Source: Chloroflexota bacterium | GTDB lineage: Bacteria > Chloroflexota > Limnocylindria > Limnocylindrales > CSP1-4 | Assembly (NCBI GenBank): GCA_021788175.1 | Contig: JAJYKX010000004.1 | Span: 1 to 35,990, forward strand | Length of the DNA: 35,990 bases | Direction: 5' to 3' | Shown: positions 8,007-17,126 of the stretch, in pieces | How the letters are laid out: every line of letters starts with the position of its first letter | How positions within the stretch are numbered: position 1 is the stretch's first letter | Translations under genes and position numbers: made by a program | Notes under the pieces: model-generated | Database searches by the model: none | What the model saw: only the letters and a program-made list of their open reading frames with translations | What the model was told of the DNA's origin: nothing

Positions 8007-8576
8007 TCAGCTCAGCGTCAGGTCGACCTGGGGAACCTGCTGCGCCTCCGGCTCGGCCTCGAAGAACTCGCGTCGGGTGAACCCGAACGGGCCGGCCAGC
8101 AGCGCGCTGGGGAAGGTGGCGATGGTCGTGTTGTACTGCATGACGCTGGCGTTGTAGTTCTGGCGCGAGAAGGCGATCTGGTTCTCCGTCGTGGTGAGCT
8201 GCTCCTGCAGGGCCAGGACGTTCTGGTTCGCCTTCAGGTCGGGGTAGTTCTCCACCACGGCGAAGAGCGAGCGGAGCGTCTGGCTGAGCTGGTTCTCCGC
8301 CGCCGCCTGCGCCGCGACCCCCTTGGCCCCGGCCGCCACCGCGTTGGCCCGCGCGTTGGTGACGTTCTCCAGGACCTTCTGCTCGAATCCCATGTAGCCC
8401 TTCACGGCGTTGACGAGGTTCGGGATGAGGTCGTGCCGGCGCTTCAGCTGCACGTCGATCTGGGCGAACGCCTCGTCGACGCGGACCCGTTGCTGGACCA
8501 GGCCGTTGTAGAGGAGCACGCCTCCGCCGACGACGACGATGAGGATGACGATGACGATGATCGTGATGGGGTCCAC
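8007..8576 (-). CDS. lemA: LemA family protein
   Basis: Single N-terminal TM helix, then NGLVQQRVRVDEAFAQIDVQLKRRHDLIPNLVNAVKGYMGFEQKVLENVTNARANAVAA...FAVVENYPDLKANQNVLALQEQLTTTENQIAFSRQNYNASVMQYNTTIATFPSALLAGPFGFTRREFFEAE. GTG at 8576 has SD GGAGGG; the track start is ATG at 8591. Confidence 0.93.
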   Translation of the reverse strand: MDPITIIVIVILIVVVGGGVLLYNGLVQQRVRVDEAFAQIDVQLKRRHDLIPNLVNAVKGYMGFEQKVLENVTNARANAVAAGAKGVAAQAAAENQLSQTLRSLFAVVENYPDLKANQNVLALQEQLTTTENQIAFSRQNYNASVMQYNTTIATFPSALLAGPFGFTRREFFEAEPEAQQVPQVDLTLS

Positions 8577-8678
8577 GCGAGATCCCTCCATCGACGGGGA
8601 CGAGCGGCGCCCGTCCCTGGCGCGACCAGTCTAGCGAGCGCGCGGCCCGGCCGCGTCCGGACCCCGTCGGACCGGAGC

Positions 8679-9761
8679 TCAGGAACCCGGGGGGCGACGG
8701 AAGAACTCCCGCATGTCGGCGACCCGGCAGGCGTTCGCGAGGCAGGGCAGGCCCCAGGCATCCTCGATCGTCCGCAACAGCGAGTAGTGGTCGTGGGGCA
8801 CGGCGGAACGGAAGCCGGCGGGCACATCCGGGGAGATCACCAGGGTGGCCACCGGCTCGCTGCCGCTCCCTTCGTCCCAGGTGATGAAGAGGACCCCGCC
8901 CTGGCGCCATGCCGCGCTCCCCAGGATGCGCGGCACGAACGAGGCCAGGAAGCGGTCGCCGGCCGCGGTGCTGCAGTCGTGCATGTCGTTGCACATGTTC
9001 GGGATGATCAGCTCGAAGTCGGCCGCCGCCGGATCGAAGTGGCTGAAGTCCGTGATCCGCGCGCACCTGGCCGGGTCGTCTGCGATCCCCCGGAAGCTGA
9101 TCGCCGGCTCGTGCTTGCGCGCGTACGTGCCCTGGCCGTCGGGTCCACCCGTCGCGACCGCGCCCTGGAAGCAGGGCAGCGGCACGTTCTCAGCGAAGAC
9201 GCGCCACGTCCGGCCGGCGGCCTCCAGCTGGTCGGCGATGGTCGGCGCGGAGATCTCGTGGACTCCATCGTCGGTCACGCCCTGCGTCGATCCGCTGAAC
9301 AGGGCCAGGTAGTTCGGCTCGGACGGGTGCGCCACGCCCCGGTACTGCGTGGCCAGCCCGTAGCGGGCCATGAGCCCGTTGAGGTAGGGCGCCTCGGGAT
9401 TGCCGGCGATCGCGGCGAGGCCGCGGTTCTCCATGACGATCAGGTAGACGTGGGAGAAGGACGGGATCGCCGCCGCCGGTGACGCGGCACCGCCGGGCCG
9501 GGCGCTCGAGCCGCCACCGGCCACGGAGGAGGGCGCCACGCCGCCCGCGGCCGAAGGCATCGCGGGGGCCGCGCCTGCGGGCGAGGGGCTCGCCGGCAGC
9601 GCCGTTCCCGCCGGGCTCGCCGGCCCCGTCCCGACGGCTGCTGGCGTCCCGCTCGTCGTCGCTCCGCAGGCCGCCAGCAGCGAGGTCGCCAGGAGCGTTG
9701 CCATGGCCACGGCCATCGTGCGTCGCACCGCATCCCCCCGGCGAACAGCCGATCGACTCAT
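8679..9761 (-). CDS. Phosphoesterase (acid phosphatase / phospholipase C-like) family lipoprotein
   Basis: Lipobox LLAAC near N-terminus, low-complexity Ala/Pro/Gly/Ser linker, then FSHVYLIVMENRGLAAIAGNPEAPYLNGLMARYGLATQYRGVAHPSEPNYLALFSGSTQG...LIIPNMCNDMHDC...VLFITWDEGSGSEPVATLVISPDVPAGFRSAVPHDHYSLLRTIEDAWGLPCL. Confidence 0.85.
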   Translation of the reverse strand: MSRSAVRRGDAVRRTMAVAMATLLATSLLAACGATTSGTPAAVGTGPASPAGTALPASPSPAGAAPAMPSAAGGVAPSSVAGGGSSARPGGAASPAAAIPSFSHVYLIVMENRGLAAIAGNPEAPYLNGLMARYGLATQYRGVAHPSEPNYLALFSGSTQGVTDDGVHEISAPTIADQLEAAGRTWRVFAENVPLPCFQGAVATGGPDGQGTYARKHEPAISFRGIADDPARCARITDFSHFDPAAADFELIIPNMCNDMHDCSTAAGDRFLASFVPRILGSAAWRQGGVLFITWDEGSGSEPVATLVISPDVPAGFRSAVPHDHYSLLRTIEDAWGLPCLANACRVADMREFFRRPPGS

Positions 9762-9838
9762 GCACGGTCACCGGGCGCGGACCGCGCCGCGCCCGCGCCT
9801 GCGCCGGCGACGTGGCCCCTCGTCGACCGGGCACCTGG

Positions 9839-9912
9839 TGGGCGGTAAGGGATTCGAACCCCTGACATCCTCGGTGTAAGCGAGGCGCTCTGACCGGCTG
9901 AGCTAACCGCCC
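9839..9912 (-). tRNA. tRNA-Val (UAC)
   Basis: GGGCGGTTAGCTCAGCCGGTCAGAGCGCCTCGCTTACACCGAGGATGTCAGGGGTTCGAATCCCTTACCGCCCA; anticodon TAC. Confidence 0.95.
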
Positions 9913-9920
9913 ACGAAGCA

Positions 9921-9948
9921 CGACACGGCGCCGGAGGGCGCCGTGTCG
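9921..9948 (-). terminator. Strong stem-loop between tRNA-Leu(GAG) and tRNA-Val (terminator or processing signal)
   Basis: Perfect 12-bp inverted repeat CGACACGGCGCC-GGAG-GGCGCCGTGTCG; no T tract on either side. Confidence 0.45.
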
Positions 9949-9964
9949 ATCAGTGACGAGGGGA

Positions 9965-10049
9965 TGGTGCCCAGGCCGGGACTTGAACCCGGATGACTTG
10001 CGTCATACGCCCCTCAAACGTACGCGTATACCAATTCCGCCACCTGGGC
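9965..10049 (-). tRNA. tRNA-Leu (GAG), CCA encoded
   Basis: GCCCAGGTGGCGGAATTGGTATACGCGTACGTTTGAGGGGCGTATGACGCAAGTCATCCGGGTTCAAGTCCCGGCCTGGGCACCA; class II variable arm, anticodon GAG. Confidence 0.93.
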
Positions 10050-10078
10050 AGGTGCTCCGCGCGGGCCGTCCAGCAGAA

Positions 10079-10165
10079 TGGTACCGAGGAAGGGAGTCGA
10101 ACCCATACGCCCTTGCGGGCACTAGCTCCTGAAGCTAGCGCGTCTACCTATTCCGCCACCTCGGC
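10079..10165 (-). tRNA. tRNA-Leu (CAG), CCA encoded
   Basis: GCCGAGGTGGCGGAATAGGTAGACGCGCTAGCTTCAGGAGCTAGTGCCCGCAAGGGCGTATGGGTTCGACTCCCTTCCTCGGTACCA; anticodon CAG. Confidence 0.95.
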
Positions 10166-10182
10166 CCGCTCCGAATCCGGCC

Positions 10183-11883
10183 TCACTGGCCGGCCGCCGT
10201 AGCGAGGCGCCATGTTAGCACATCCCAGTACCGGTCCCCGGGGTCCGAGATCAGCCTGGGCGTCGGTCCCTGGACGGTGTTGCGGACCACGTAGGCATAG
10301 TCCGCGTACGCGAGCGGCAGGATGGGAAGCTCCTTCGCCAGGTCGGCCTCCACGGCGGCCATCCGCCGGGCGCGCGTCGACTGGGGCGCGTACGCCCGCG
10401 CCGCCTCGAGGAGCCGGTCGAGCGTGACCGACTGGAACCCGCTCAGGTTGGACCCACCGACCGGTGCCTGCGCCGAGGCCAGGAGCGGGTACAGGTCGGC
10501 GTCCAGGCCCACGTTGAGGTCCACGACCGCGGCGTCGTAGTTCCCGGGGACGAGCTTGTCGTTGACCGCCTGGTCGGCGCCCAGGACGGTGAAGCGCACC
10601 GGGATCCCGATCGCCTTCCAGTCGGCGGCCACCTGGACCGCCACGGCGTAGTCGAGCGGGTTGGTGGTCGCGTCCACCGTGAGGAGCTCGAGCGTCACCG
10701 GGGCCTTCACGCCGGGCCGCACCCAGCCCGACCCGGAGCGGCGCCATCCTGCGGCCACCAGCTCCTTCGCGGCTGCGGCCCGGTCGTACGCGACGCTGCC
10801 GGCAGCCTGCGCGTTGAAGGCCCACGACGAGGGCGGCACGAGGGTGTCCGCCCGGACCCCGAGCCCACCCATCTGCTGGCGCACGATCGCGTTCCGGTCG
10901 ATCGCCAGCAGCAGCGCCCGACGGACGTGAACGTTCTGGAAGACGTTGTGGCCGAAGCGCAGGTTGAGCATCACGGCCGTCAGGACCGTGCGCGGGTACC
11001 GCACCAGCCGGGCTCCCGGGAGTGCCGAGAGCTGGTTCGCCAGGTCCGGCGACAGGCCGCCGGCCGCGTCCACCTGTCCCGCCTGGAACGCCGCGGCGAG
11101 CGCGGCGTCATCCGGATAGACGCGGACGTCGATCTGCTGGATGTCGTCGGGCAGCTGCCACAGGAGGGGGTCGGGACCCACGCTCGGGGCTGCGGGTGAC
11201 GGCGCGGCATCGCTCATCCGCTCGAGGACCGCGCCCGTCGCGTCGAGCCGGACCAGGCGGTACGGTCCGGCCCCGACCGGCGCGAGCTCGAACGACGTCC
11301 CCCCCAGGTTCGCGCCGGGCACGTCGGCCAGCAGGTGCGCCGGCAGGATGGGGCTGCGGGCCGCGAGGGGGAAGTCCGCCACCGGCGTCGCCAGCGTGAA
11401 GCGGACGTCCAGACGATCGACCGCCTGCGCGGTCACCCCCTGCCAGGCGCCCGCGAGCGGGCCCCGGTAGTCCGCCGCCTGGGTGGCCTGGACGGTGAAG
11501 ACGACATCCTGGGCGGTGACCGGGATCCCGTCCTGCCAGGTCGCGCCGGGTCGCAGCCGGAACGTCCACGTCCGCCCGTCGGAGCTGGCGCTCCAGCTCG
11601 AGGCGAGGTCCGGGACGACCGTCCCGTCGGGACCCAGCCGCGTGAGCCCGCTGAAGACGAGCGCGTCGATGTCCAGCTCCGGCCGCGTCCGCGCGAAGAG
11701 CGGGTCCAGGGTCGAGATGCTCCCCACCACGCCGTCCCGGAAGATGCGTGGGGCCGGGGTGGGGACGGGCGTCGCCGGTGCGGCCGTCGTGTCGGCGGGC
11801 GGGGGCAGGGCCACCATCGCGCCGACGATCACGACCAGCAGTGCCATCGCCGCGAGGGCGACGGTCCGGTCGCGGCGGGTCAT
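10183..11883 (-). CDS. ABC transporter substrate-binding protein, family 5 (peptide/nickel-type)
   Basis: N-terminal signal/anchor, FRDGVVGSISTLDPLFARTRPELDIDALVFSGLTRLGPDGTVVPDLASSWSASSDGRTWTFRLRPGATWQDGIPVTAQDVVFTVQ...NVHVRRALLLAIDRNAIV; SD GGAGGG. Confidence 0.92.
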   Translation of the reverse strand: MTRRDRTVALAAMALLVVIVGAMVALPPPADTTAAPATPVPTPAPRIFRDGVVGSISTLDPLFARTRPELDIDALVFSGLTRLGPDGTVVPDLASSWSASSDGRTWTFRLRPGATWQDGIPVTAQDVVFTVQATQAADYRGPLAGAWQGVTAQAVDRLDVRFTLATPVADFPLAARSPILPAHLLADVPGANLGGTSFELAPVGAGPYRLVRLDATGAVLERMSDAAPSPAAPSVGPDPLLWQLPDDIQQIDVRVYPDDAALAAAFQAGQVDAAGGLSPDLANQLSALPGARLVRYPRTVLTAVMLNLRFGHNVFQNVHVRRALLLAIDRNAIVRQQMGGLGVRADTLVPPSSWAFNAQAAGSVAYDRAAAAKELVAAGWRRSGSGWVRPGVKAPVTLELLTVDATTNPLDYAVAVQVAADWKAIGIPVRFTVLGADQAVNDKLVPGNYDAAVVDLNVGLDADLYPLLASAQAPVGGSNLSGFQSVTLDRLLEAARAYAPQSTRARRMAAVEADLAKELPILPLAYADYAYVVRNTVQGPTPRLISDPGDRYWDVLTWRLATAAGQ

Positions 11884-11914
11884 GGTCCCTCCATGGACCG
11901 GTGGCGCGGGCGAG

Positions 11915-12136
11915 CTATCCGACCAGGCGGTACACGATGAGCGAGAAGATCACGAACAGCACGGCGAGCACGATCGTGAACTGGAACAGGCGCATCTCGA
12001 TCCCGCGCCGGCTGCGGTAGACGGCCGAGTCGCCACCGAAGGCGGAGGACAGCCCGGCGCCGCGCGCCTGGAGCAGGATCGACGCCATCAGGCCGATGCT
12101 GACGATGATCTCGGCAAAGGCCAGGACAGGGTTCAA
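11915..12136 (-). CDS. secG: Preprotein translocase subunit SecG
   Basis: LNPVLAFAEIIVSIGLMASILLQARGAGLSSAFGGDSAVYRSRRGIEMRLFQFTIVLAVLFVIFSLIVYRLVG: two TM helices around the LLQ.RGAGLSSAFGG motif. Probable TTG start at 12136 preceded by GGAGG. Confidence 0.88.
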   Translation of the reverse strand: MNPVLAFAEIIVSIGLMASILLQARGAGLSSAFGGDSAVYRSRRGIEMRLFQFTIVLAVLFVIFSLIVYRLVG

Positions 12137-12270
12137 GGGAACGTGGACCTCCAGGTTCGAACGGGTCGCGCGGTGCCGAAGGATAGCACAGCCGGCGGCC
12201 CGCACGGCCGGCGCGTGCGTTCCCGTTCGGCCCGGGACGCCTCCAGCGGACCGCGGCGATAATGCGCCGC

Positions 12271-13083
12271 ATGGAACAGCATGACTCCCCGGCCACGAAC
12301 CGGGATCCCGCGCTTGCCGACGGCGCCTCGTATCGCGTCGTGCTCCTGCGGCACGGCGAGAGCACGTGGAACCGGGAGAACCTCTACACCGGCTGGACGG
12401 ACGTCGACCTTTCCGAGAAGGGCGTCGAGGAGGCGCACGACGCCGGCCGCCTCCTGCGCGAGGGAGGCCACGTCTTCGACATCGCCTTCACCTCGGTCCT
12501 GAAGCGGGCGATCCGGACGCTCTGGATCGCGCTGGACGAGCTCGACCTGATGTGGATCCCGGTCGTCAAGTCGTGGCGGCTCAACGAGCGCCACTACGGC
12601 GCGCTGCAGGGTCTCAACAAGGCACAGACGGCCGAGCAGTTCGGCGAGGAACAGGTGCGGCTCTGGCGGCGGAGCTACGATGTGCCGCCGCCCCCCCTCG
12701 AGGTGGACGATCCCCGCTTCCCCGGCCACGATCCCCGCTACGCCGACGTGGATCCGGCGGACCTGCCACGCAGCGAGGCGCTCGAGCAGACCGTCGCGCG
12801 GTTCCTCCCCTACTGGCACGCGGAGATCGCCCCGGTCATCCGCGCGGGCAGGCGCGTGCTGATCGCCGCGCACGGGAACAGCCTGCGGGCGCTGGTGAAG
12901 TATCTCGACGACATGACGAACGACGAGATCGTCGGCCTCAACATCCCGACCGGCGTGCCGCTCGTCTACGACCTGGACGCCGACCTGCGCCCGGTGCGGC
13001 ACTTCTACCTGGGCGACGCCGAGCAGGTGGCCGCGGCCATGGCCGCGGTGGCCGCCCAGGGGCTGGCCAAGCCTTCCCGCTGA
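12271..13083 (+). CDS. gpmA: 2,3-bisphosphoglycerate-dependent phosphoglycerate mutase
   Basis: [46 protein letters not shown]...[66 protein letters not shown]...[44 protein letters not shown] at 12271 preferred to the track's 12262. Confidence 0.96.
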   Translation: MEQHDSPATNRDPALADGASYRVVLLRHGESTWNRENLYTGWTDVDLSEKGVEEAHDAGRLLREGGHVFDIAFTSVLKRAIRTLWIALDELDLMWIPVVKSWRLNERHYGALQGLNKAQTAEQFGEEQVRLWRRSYDVPPPPLEVDDPRFPGHDPRYADVDPADLPRSEALEQTVARFLPYWHAEIAPVIRAGRRVLIAAHGNSLRALVKYLDDMTNDEIVGLNIPTGVPLVYDLDADLRPVRHFYLGDAEQVAAAMAAVAAQGLAKPSR

Positions 13084-13084
13084 C

Positions 13085-13103
13085 GGCGCGGGGCCGCCGC
13101 GCC
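13085..13103. terminator. Stem-loop between convergent gpmA and tpiA
   Basis: GGCGCGG-GGCCG-CCGCGCC, 7-bp stem just after the gpmA stop; no T tract. Confidence 0.35.
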
Positions 13104-13123
13104 CGCGCCCGTCCTCCGCGCTT

Positions 13124-13918
13124 CTACCCGGCCGCCGCCCGACGCGCGGCGGCCGTGGTCGCGGCGCGGGCGACGATCCCCGCCATCTCGTCCGGCTTGA
13201 GGCTCGCTCCGCCCACCAGGGCCCCGTCGATGGCCGGCTCCGCCAGGAACTCGCCGATGCTGGCCGAGGTGACGCTGCCCCCGTAGAGGATCGGCACGGT
13301 CTCCGCCTGCGCGTGGCTCCAGCCGTTCTCTTCGAGCGCCGCCCGGATCGCCCCGGCCATCGCCGCGGCATCGCTCCCGCGCGCCGTGCGGCCCGTCCCG
13401 ATGGCCCAGACGGGCTCGTAGGCGATGACGATCGAGGAACTCCATGCTCCGTCCGCCAGGCCCCCGGCCGTGAGCGCCTCCCGCACCTGCTCCCGGACGA
13501 CCGCCTCCGCGCGGCCGGCCTCGCGCTCGTCGAGCTGCTCCCCCACGCACCAGATGGGCCGCAGCCCGGACTCCAGGCAGCGCGCCAGCTTCCGGCCGAC
13601 CAGCTCGTCGGTCTCGTGCTGGTCGCGCCGGCGCTCCGAGTGGCCCACGATGCACCAGTCCGCAAGCCCGGCCAGCATCGCCGCGCCGATCTCGCCAGTG
13701 AAGGCGCCGGCGGCCATCACGTGGACGTTCTGGGCGCCGACGGCCACGCCGGTCCCCGCGAGCGCCTCGCGCACGGGCGCCAGGCAGACGTATGGCGGGC
13801 AGATCACCCGGACGACGTCCGGCGCGTCGGTGGCCGCCGCGATGGCCGCAGCAAGGGGCCCGGCGTCGGACGGGGTGGTGTTCATCTTCCAGTTGGCGGC
13901 AATGATGATCGGTCGCAT
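13124..13918 (-). CDS. tpiA: Triosephosphate isomerase
   Basis: MRPIIIAANWKMNTTPSDAGPLAAAIAAAT...VAVGAQNVHVMAAGAFTGEIGAAMLAGLADWCIVGHSERRRDQHETDELVGRKL...VIAYEPVWAIGTGRTA...ILYGGSVTSASIGEFLAEPAIDGALVGGASLKPDEMAGIV. Confidence 0.97.
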   Translation of the reverse strand: MRPIIIAANWKMNTTPSDAGPLAAAIAAATDAPDVVRVICPPYVCLAPVREALAGTGVAVGAQNVHVMAAGAFTGEIGAAMLAGLADWCIVGHSERRRDQHETDELVGRKLARCLESGLRPIWCVGEQLDEREAGRAEAVVREQVREALTAGGLADGAWSSSIVIAYEPVWAIGTGRTARGSDAAAMAGAIRAALEENGWSHAQAETVPILYGGSVTSASIGEFLAEPAIDGALVGGASLKPDEMAGIVARAATTAAARRAAAG

Positions 13919-13925
13919 GGCGCGA

Positions 13926-14852
13926 TTATCCGGGGACCGCCGTTTCCCGTACCGGGCCGAATGGCGGATCGGCCGCGAGCGGCCCGGCAGTGTCGCCGGC
14001 GTGCGCCAGCCGCTCGATCCGCTCGAGTGCCCGCTGCACGGACGACCGGGTCATCGCGAGCTGCGCCGCCAGCTCCCCCAGCGTCGCGTCGGGACTGTGC
14101 AGCCGGGCCCGGGCCACTGCCTGCACGGGGCCGCGCTCCCGGGCCAGCCACCCGCCCGCCTCGAGCCGCTCGATCGCCTCGAGCTGCCGCGCGGAGGCGC
14201 CCACCGCCCGCTCCAGGTTGGCCGCCTCCGCGTTCAGCAGCCGGTTCAGTTCGCCGCGGAGCGCGCGCGCGACGCCTCGCGCCTCGAGCTCCAGCAGCGA
14301 CGGACCGGCGCCCGTGGCGCGAAGGAAGGCGGAGACCCGCTCGCTGCTCTTCCAGGTGACCACGCCGCGACCGCGCCGGAGGCGGATTGCCGCGGGAAGG
14401 CCGATCGAGGCAAGCCGTCCGGCGAGTTCCTCCGCGTCGCCGGGATCCACCACGAACTCCAGGTGCGTCCTCGAGAACCCGAGGCTGAGCGACCCGTGAG
14501 CCAGGAAGAGGCCCCGGAGCCATGCGATCCGGCAGTGGTCCGCCGCGGTGGTCCAGTCGAACGACGCCCGGGACGCGCCGGGGCCCAGCCGCACGGCCAG
14601 CCGGGCGATGGCGGGCGAATGCGCCTCGCCCGTCGCGGCGCTTCCGAGCCCGGCGCGCTCGGCGGCCCGGCAGCACGCCCGCGTCGGCTCGATCGCGGCC
14701 AGCTCGGCACGGATCGCGGCGACCAGCTCGCGGTCGGGGTTTGCCGCGCGGGGTCGCGGCCGTGGGGACGGCGCTCGCGCCGGCAGGTCCCGCGGGGGCC
14801 GCCGCGGGACGCCGCGCCGTCGGCCCGCCGCGATCGACCCGCCGTCCGTCAT
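13926..14852 (-). CDS. whiA: DNA-binding protein WhiA
   Basis: AAIRAELAAIEPTRACCRAAERAGLG...FDWTTAADHCRIAWLRGLFLAHGSLSLGFSRTHLEFVVDPGDAEELAGRLASIGLPAAIRLRRGRGVVTWKSSERVSAFLRATGA...NRLLNAEAANLERAVGASARQLEAIERLEAGG...LGELAAQLAMTRSSVQRALERIERLA; downstream of rapZ-yvcK as in the classical cluster. Confidence 0.92.
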   Translation of the reverse strand: MTDGGSIAAGRRRGVPRRPPRDLPARAPSPRPRPRAANPDRELVAAIRAELAAIEPTRACCRAAERAGLGSAATGEAHSPAIARLAVRLGPGASRASFDWTTAADHCRIAWLRGLFLAHGSLSLGFSRTHLEFVVDPGDAEELAGRLASIGLPAAIRLRRGRGVVTWKSSERVSAFLRATGAGPSLLELEARGVARALRGELNRLLNAEAANLERAVGASARQLEAIERLEAGGWLARERGPVQAVARARLHSPDATLGELAAQLAMTRSSVQRALERIERLAHAGDTAGPLAADPPFGPVRETAVPG

Positions 14853-16222
14853 GCGGAGCTGGCGACCCGCAACACGGGACGCGACCGGCTGCGCTCCTGG
14901 AACATGGCCATCAGGGCGGCCGCCAGCAGCGCCGAGTCATGGCGGTGGGCGTTGTCCGCGTCGACCACGTTCCGGACGACCAGTTCCGGGCCCTCGCGCA
15001 CGGGCGTCCAGTCGAGCGCGACCGGCTCGCTGCGGTTTCCCTCCGGCCGCTTCGCGCCGAAGTTGTCGTTCGCCAGCACCACGTCCACCAGGCCGGGACC
15101 GGCATGCCGCGTGATGGCGGCGAGGTGGGCCGCCAGCCCGTATCCCTCCGTCTCGCCCACCTGCGTCGCCACGTTGGCCACGTAGCAGCGCACCGCCCGT
15201 GAGGCCGCCACCGCGTCGCGGACCTCGGGGATGAGGAGGCTCGGCAGCAGGCTCGTGTAGAGGCTCCCGGGGCCGAGCACGATGAAGTCGGCCTCCGCGA
15301 TCGCGTCGAGCACCTCGGTCGTCGCGCGTACGTCGGCCGGCGTCACCCAGACCCGCTCGATGCCCGGCAACCGCGCGATGACCGACTGGCCGTCCACCTC
15401 CCGGCCGTCATGCGTGCGCGCGTGGAGCGTCAGCGGGACGGGGGCCGCCGGAACCACCTGCCCGCGCACCGCCAGGACCCGGTTCGACTGCCGCACGCCC
15501 TCCTCGAAGTCGTCCTCGATCGCGCTCATGGCCGCGATGAGCAGGTTGCCGAACGCGTGGCCGCCCAGCCCCTGCGTCGCGTCCGTGTCCTCCGGGAACC
15601 GGTACTGCAGCAGCCGGGTCATCAGCGGCTCGGTGTCAGCCAGGGCGGCGATGCAGTTCCGGATGTCGCCCATCGGCGCGATCCCGAGCTCGGTCCGAAG
15701 CTTGCCGGAGGATCCCCCGTCGTCCGCGACGGTGACCACCGCGGTGATGTTGCTGGTGTGCTCCTTGAGCCCGCGCAGCAGGGTGGAGAGGCCGGTGCCG
15801 CCGCCGATGGCGACCACCCGCGGGCCGCGCGCCAGGTACCGCTTCTGGTAGATCACCTCCACCAGCGGCCCGGAGGGCACCCCGAACGGCAGCAGCAGCG
15901 TCCGCATCAACTGGACGACGCCCACCAGGAACGCCAGGATCCCGGCGACCAGGAACGGGATGGCGCGCGCGCCGTACGGGAGGAACTGCAGGGTGAGGAC
16001 GTAGACCACGCCCTGCAGCGGCCCGGTGACGATGATCTCGCGGTAGACCTGCTTGAGGAGGAAGGCGCCGGCCAGCGCCAGCGCCAGCTCGCCGACCAGC
16101 ACGAGCGCCAGCCAGCGCTTGACCCCGATCCCCGGCATGAGCCAGTAGCGGAGGTGACCCCCCCGCAGCGACGGCCCCCCGGGCCGGGCGCCGCGCCGGC
16201 CCGCACGCTGCGGCTCGCTCAC
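14849..16222 (-). CDS. yvcK: YvcK / CofD-like gluconeogenesis factor with N-terminal transmembrane segment
   Basis: RVVAIGGGTGLSTLLRGLKEHTSNITAVVTVADDGGSSGKLRTELGIAPMGDIRNCIAALADTEPLMTRLLQYRF...GHAFGNLLIAAMSAIEDDFEEGVRQSNRVLAVRG...FIVLGPGSLYTSLLPSLLIPEVRDAV. N-terminal about 120 aa carries hydrophobic helices. Confidence 0.95.
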   Translation of the reverse strand: MSEPQRAGRRGARPGGPSLRGGHLRYWLMPGIGVKRWLALVLVGELALALAGAFLLKQVYREIIVTGPLQGVVYVLTLQFLPYGARAIPFLVAGILAFLVGVVQLMRTLLLPFGVPSGPLVEVIYQKRYLARGPRVVAIGGGTGLSTLLRGLKEHTSNITAVVTVADDGGSSGKLRTELGIAPMGDIRNCIAALADTEPLMTRLLQYRFPEDTDATQGLGGHAFGNLLIAAMSAIEDDFEEGVRQSNRVLAVRGQVVPAAPVPLTLHARTHDGREVDGQSVIARLPGIERVWVTPADVRATTEVLDAIAEADFIVLGPGSLYTSLLPSLLIPEVRDAVAASRAVRCYVANVATQVGETEGYGLAAHLAAITRHAGPGLVDVVLANDNFGAKRPEGNRSEPVALDWTPVREGPELVVRNVVDADNAHRHDSALLAAALMAMFQERSRSRPVLRVASSA

Positions 16223-16229
16223 GGGCCCC

Positions 16230-17126
16230 TCACCCTCGCTCGAGCTCCCGGTGCCAGACGCTCGCCTCGCCGTACCCGCGATCCGCCCATCGCCGCTTGA
16301 GCTCCTCGGCGATCACGATGGATCGATGGTACCCCCCGGTGCAGCCGATGGCGACGGTCAGACGGGTCTTTCCCTCGGACACGTAGGCGGGGATGGCGAA
16401 CGCGAAGAACTGGTCCGCGAACTCCAGGAACCGCTGCGCGGCGGGCTGGCCGAGCACGCGGGCGCGCACCGGCTCGGTGAGCCCCGAGAGCGGCCGCAAC
16501 TCCGGGTCGTAGTAGGGGTTCTCCATGAAGCGCACGTCGAACACGATGTCCGCCTCGATCGGCAGCCCGTACTTGTACCCGAAGCTCACCAGCTGCAGGG
16601 TCATCTGCTCGGGCTCGGTGGACGGCTCGAGCGCGCCGAAGATCCGCTCCCGGAGCTCCCGGGCCGACAGGTCCGACGTGTCGATGATCGTGTCGGCGCA
16701 CTCGCGGAGCGGCTCCAGCGCCTGGCGTTCCTGCGCGATCGACGCGGCGATCCCACGGTGGCCGCCGAGCGGATGACGATGGCGCGTCTCGCTGAAGCGC
16801 CGCACCAGGACGTCGTCGCGGGCCTCCAGGAAGAAGACCTGGGGTCGCAGGCCGCGTGCCTGGAGGGCATCCATCATCTCGGCGAACGCCGCGGGCGCAT
16901 CGCCGGCGCGGACGTCGAGCACGATGGCCACCCGTTCGAACCGTGCCGGCTCGCGGGCCACCAGGTCGGCCAGCCCGGGGAGGAACTCCGCGGGCAGGTT
17001 GTCCACCACCGTGTACCCGAGGTCCTCGAACAGCTTGCTGGTGGTGGTCTTGCCGGCCCCCGAGAGACCGGTGATCACCGCGACGTGCTGCGACTCGGTC
17101 GCGGGGAGGGATCCGCCGGGCGTCAC
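16230..17126 (-). CDS. rapZ: RNase adapter RapZ-family nucleotide-binding protein
   Basis: GTG start; VAVITGLSGAGKTTTSKLFEDLGYTVVDNLPAEFLPGL...VVFFLEARDDVLVRRFSETRHRHPL region, FGYKYGLPIEADIVFDVRFMENPYYDPELRPLSGLTEPVRARVL...VAIGCTGGYHRSIVIAEEL. Confidence 0.96.
   Translation of the reverse strand: MTPGGSLPATESQHVAVITGLSGAGKTTTSKLFEDLGYTVVDNLPAEFLPGLADLVAREPARFERVAIVLDVRAGDAPAAFAEMMDALQARGLRPQVFFLEARDDVLVRRFSETRHRHPLGGHRGIAASIAQERQALEPLRECADTIIDTSDLSARELRERIFGALEPSTEPEQMTLQLVSFGYKYGLPIEADIVFDVRFMENPYYDPELRPLSGLTEPVRARVLGQPAAQRFLEFADQFFAFAIPAYVSEGKTRLTVAIGCTGGYHRSIVIAEELKRRWADRGYGEASVWHRELERG

Noticed and set aside
9190-9921. Minus-strand 243-aa ORF overlapping the phosphoesterase and tRNA-Val
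   Set aside because: Runs through a tRNA and out of frame with a confident CDS; Arg/Gly-rich translation.
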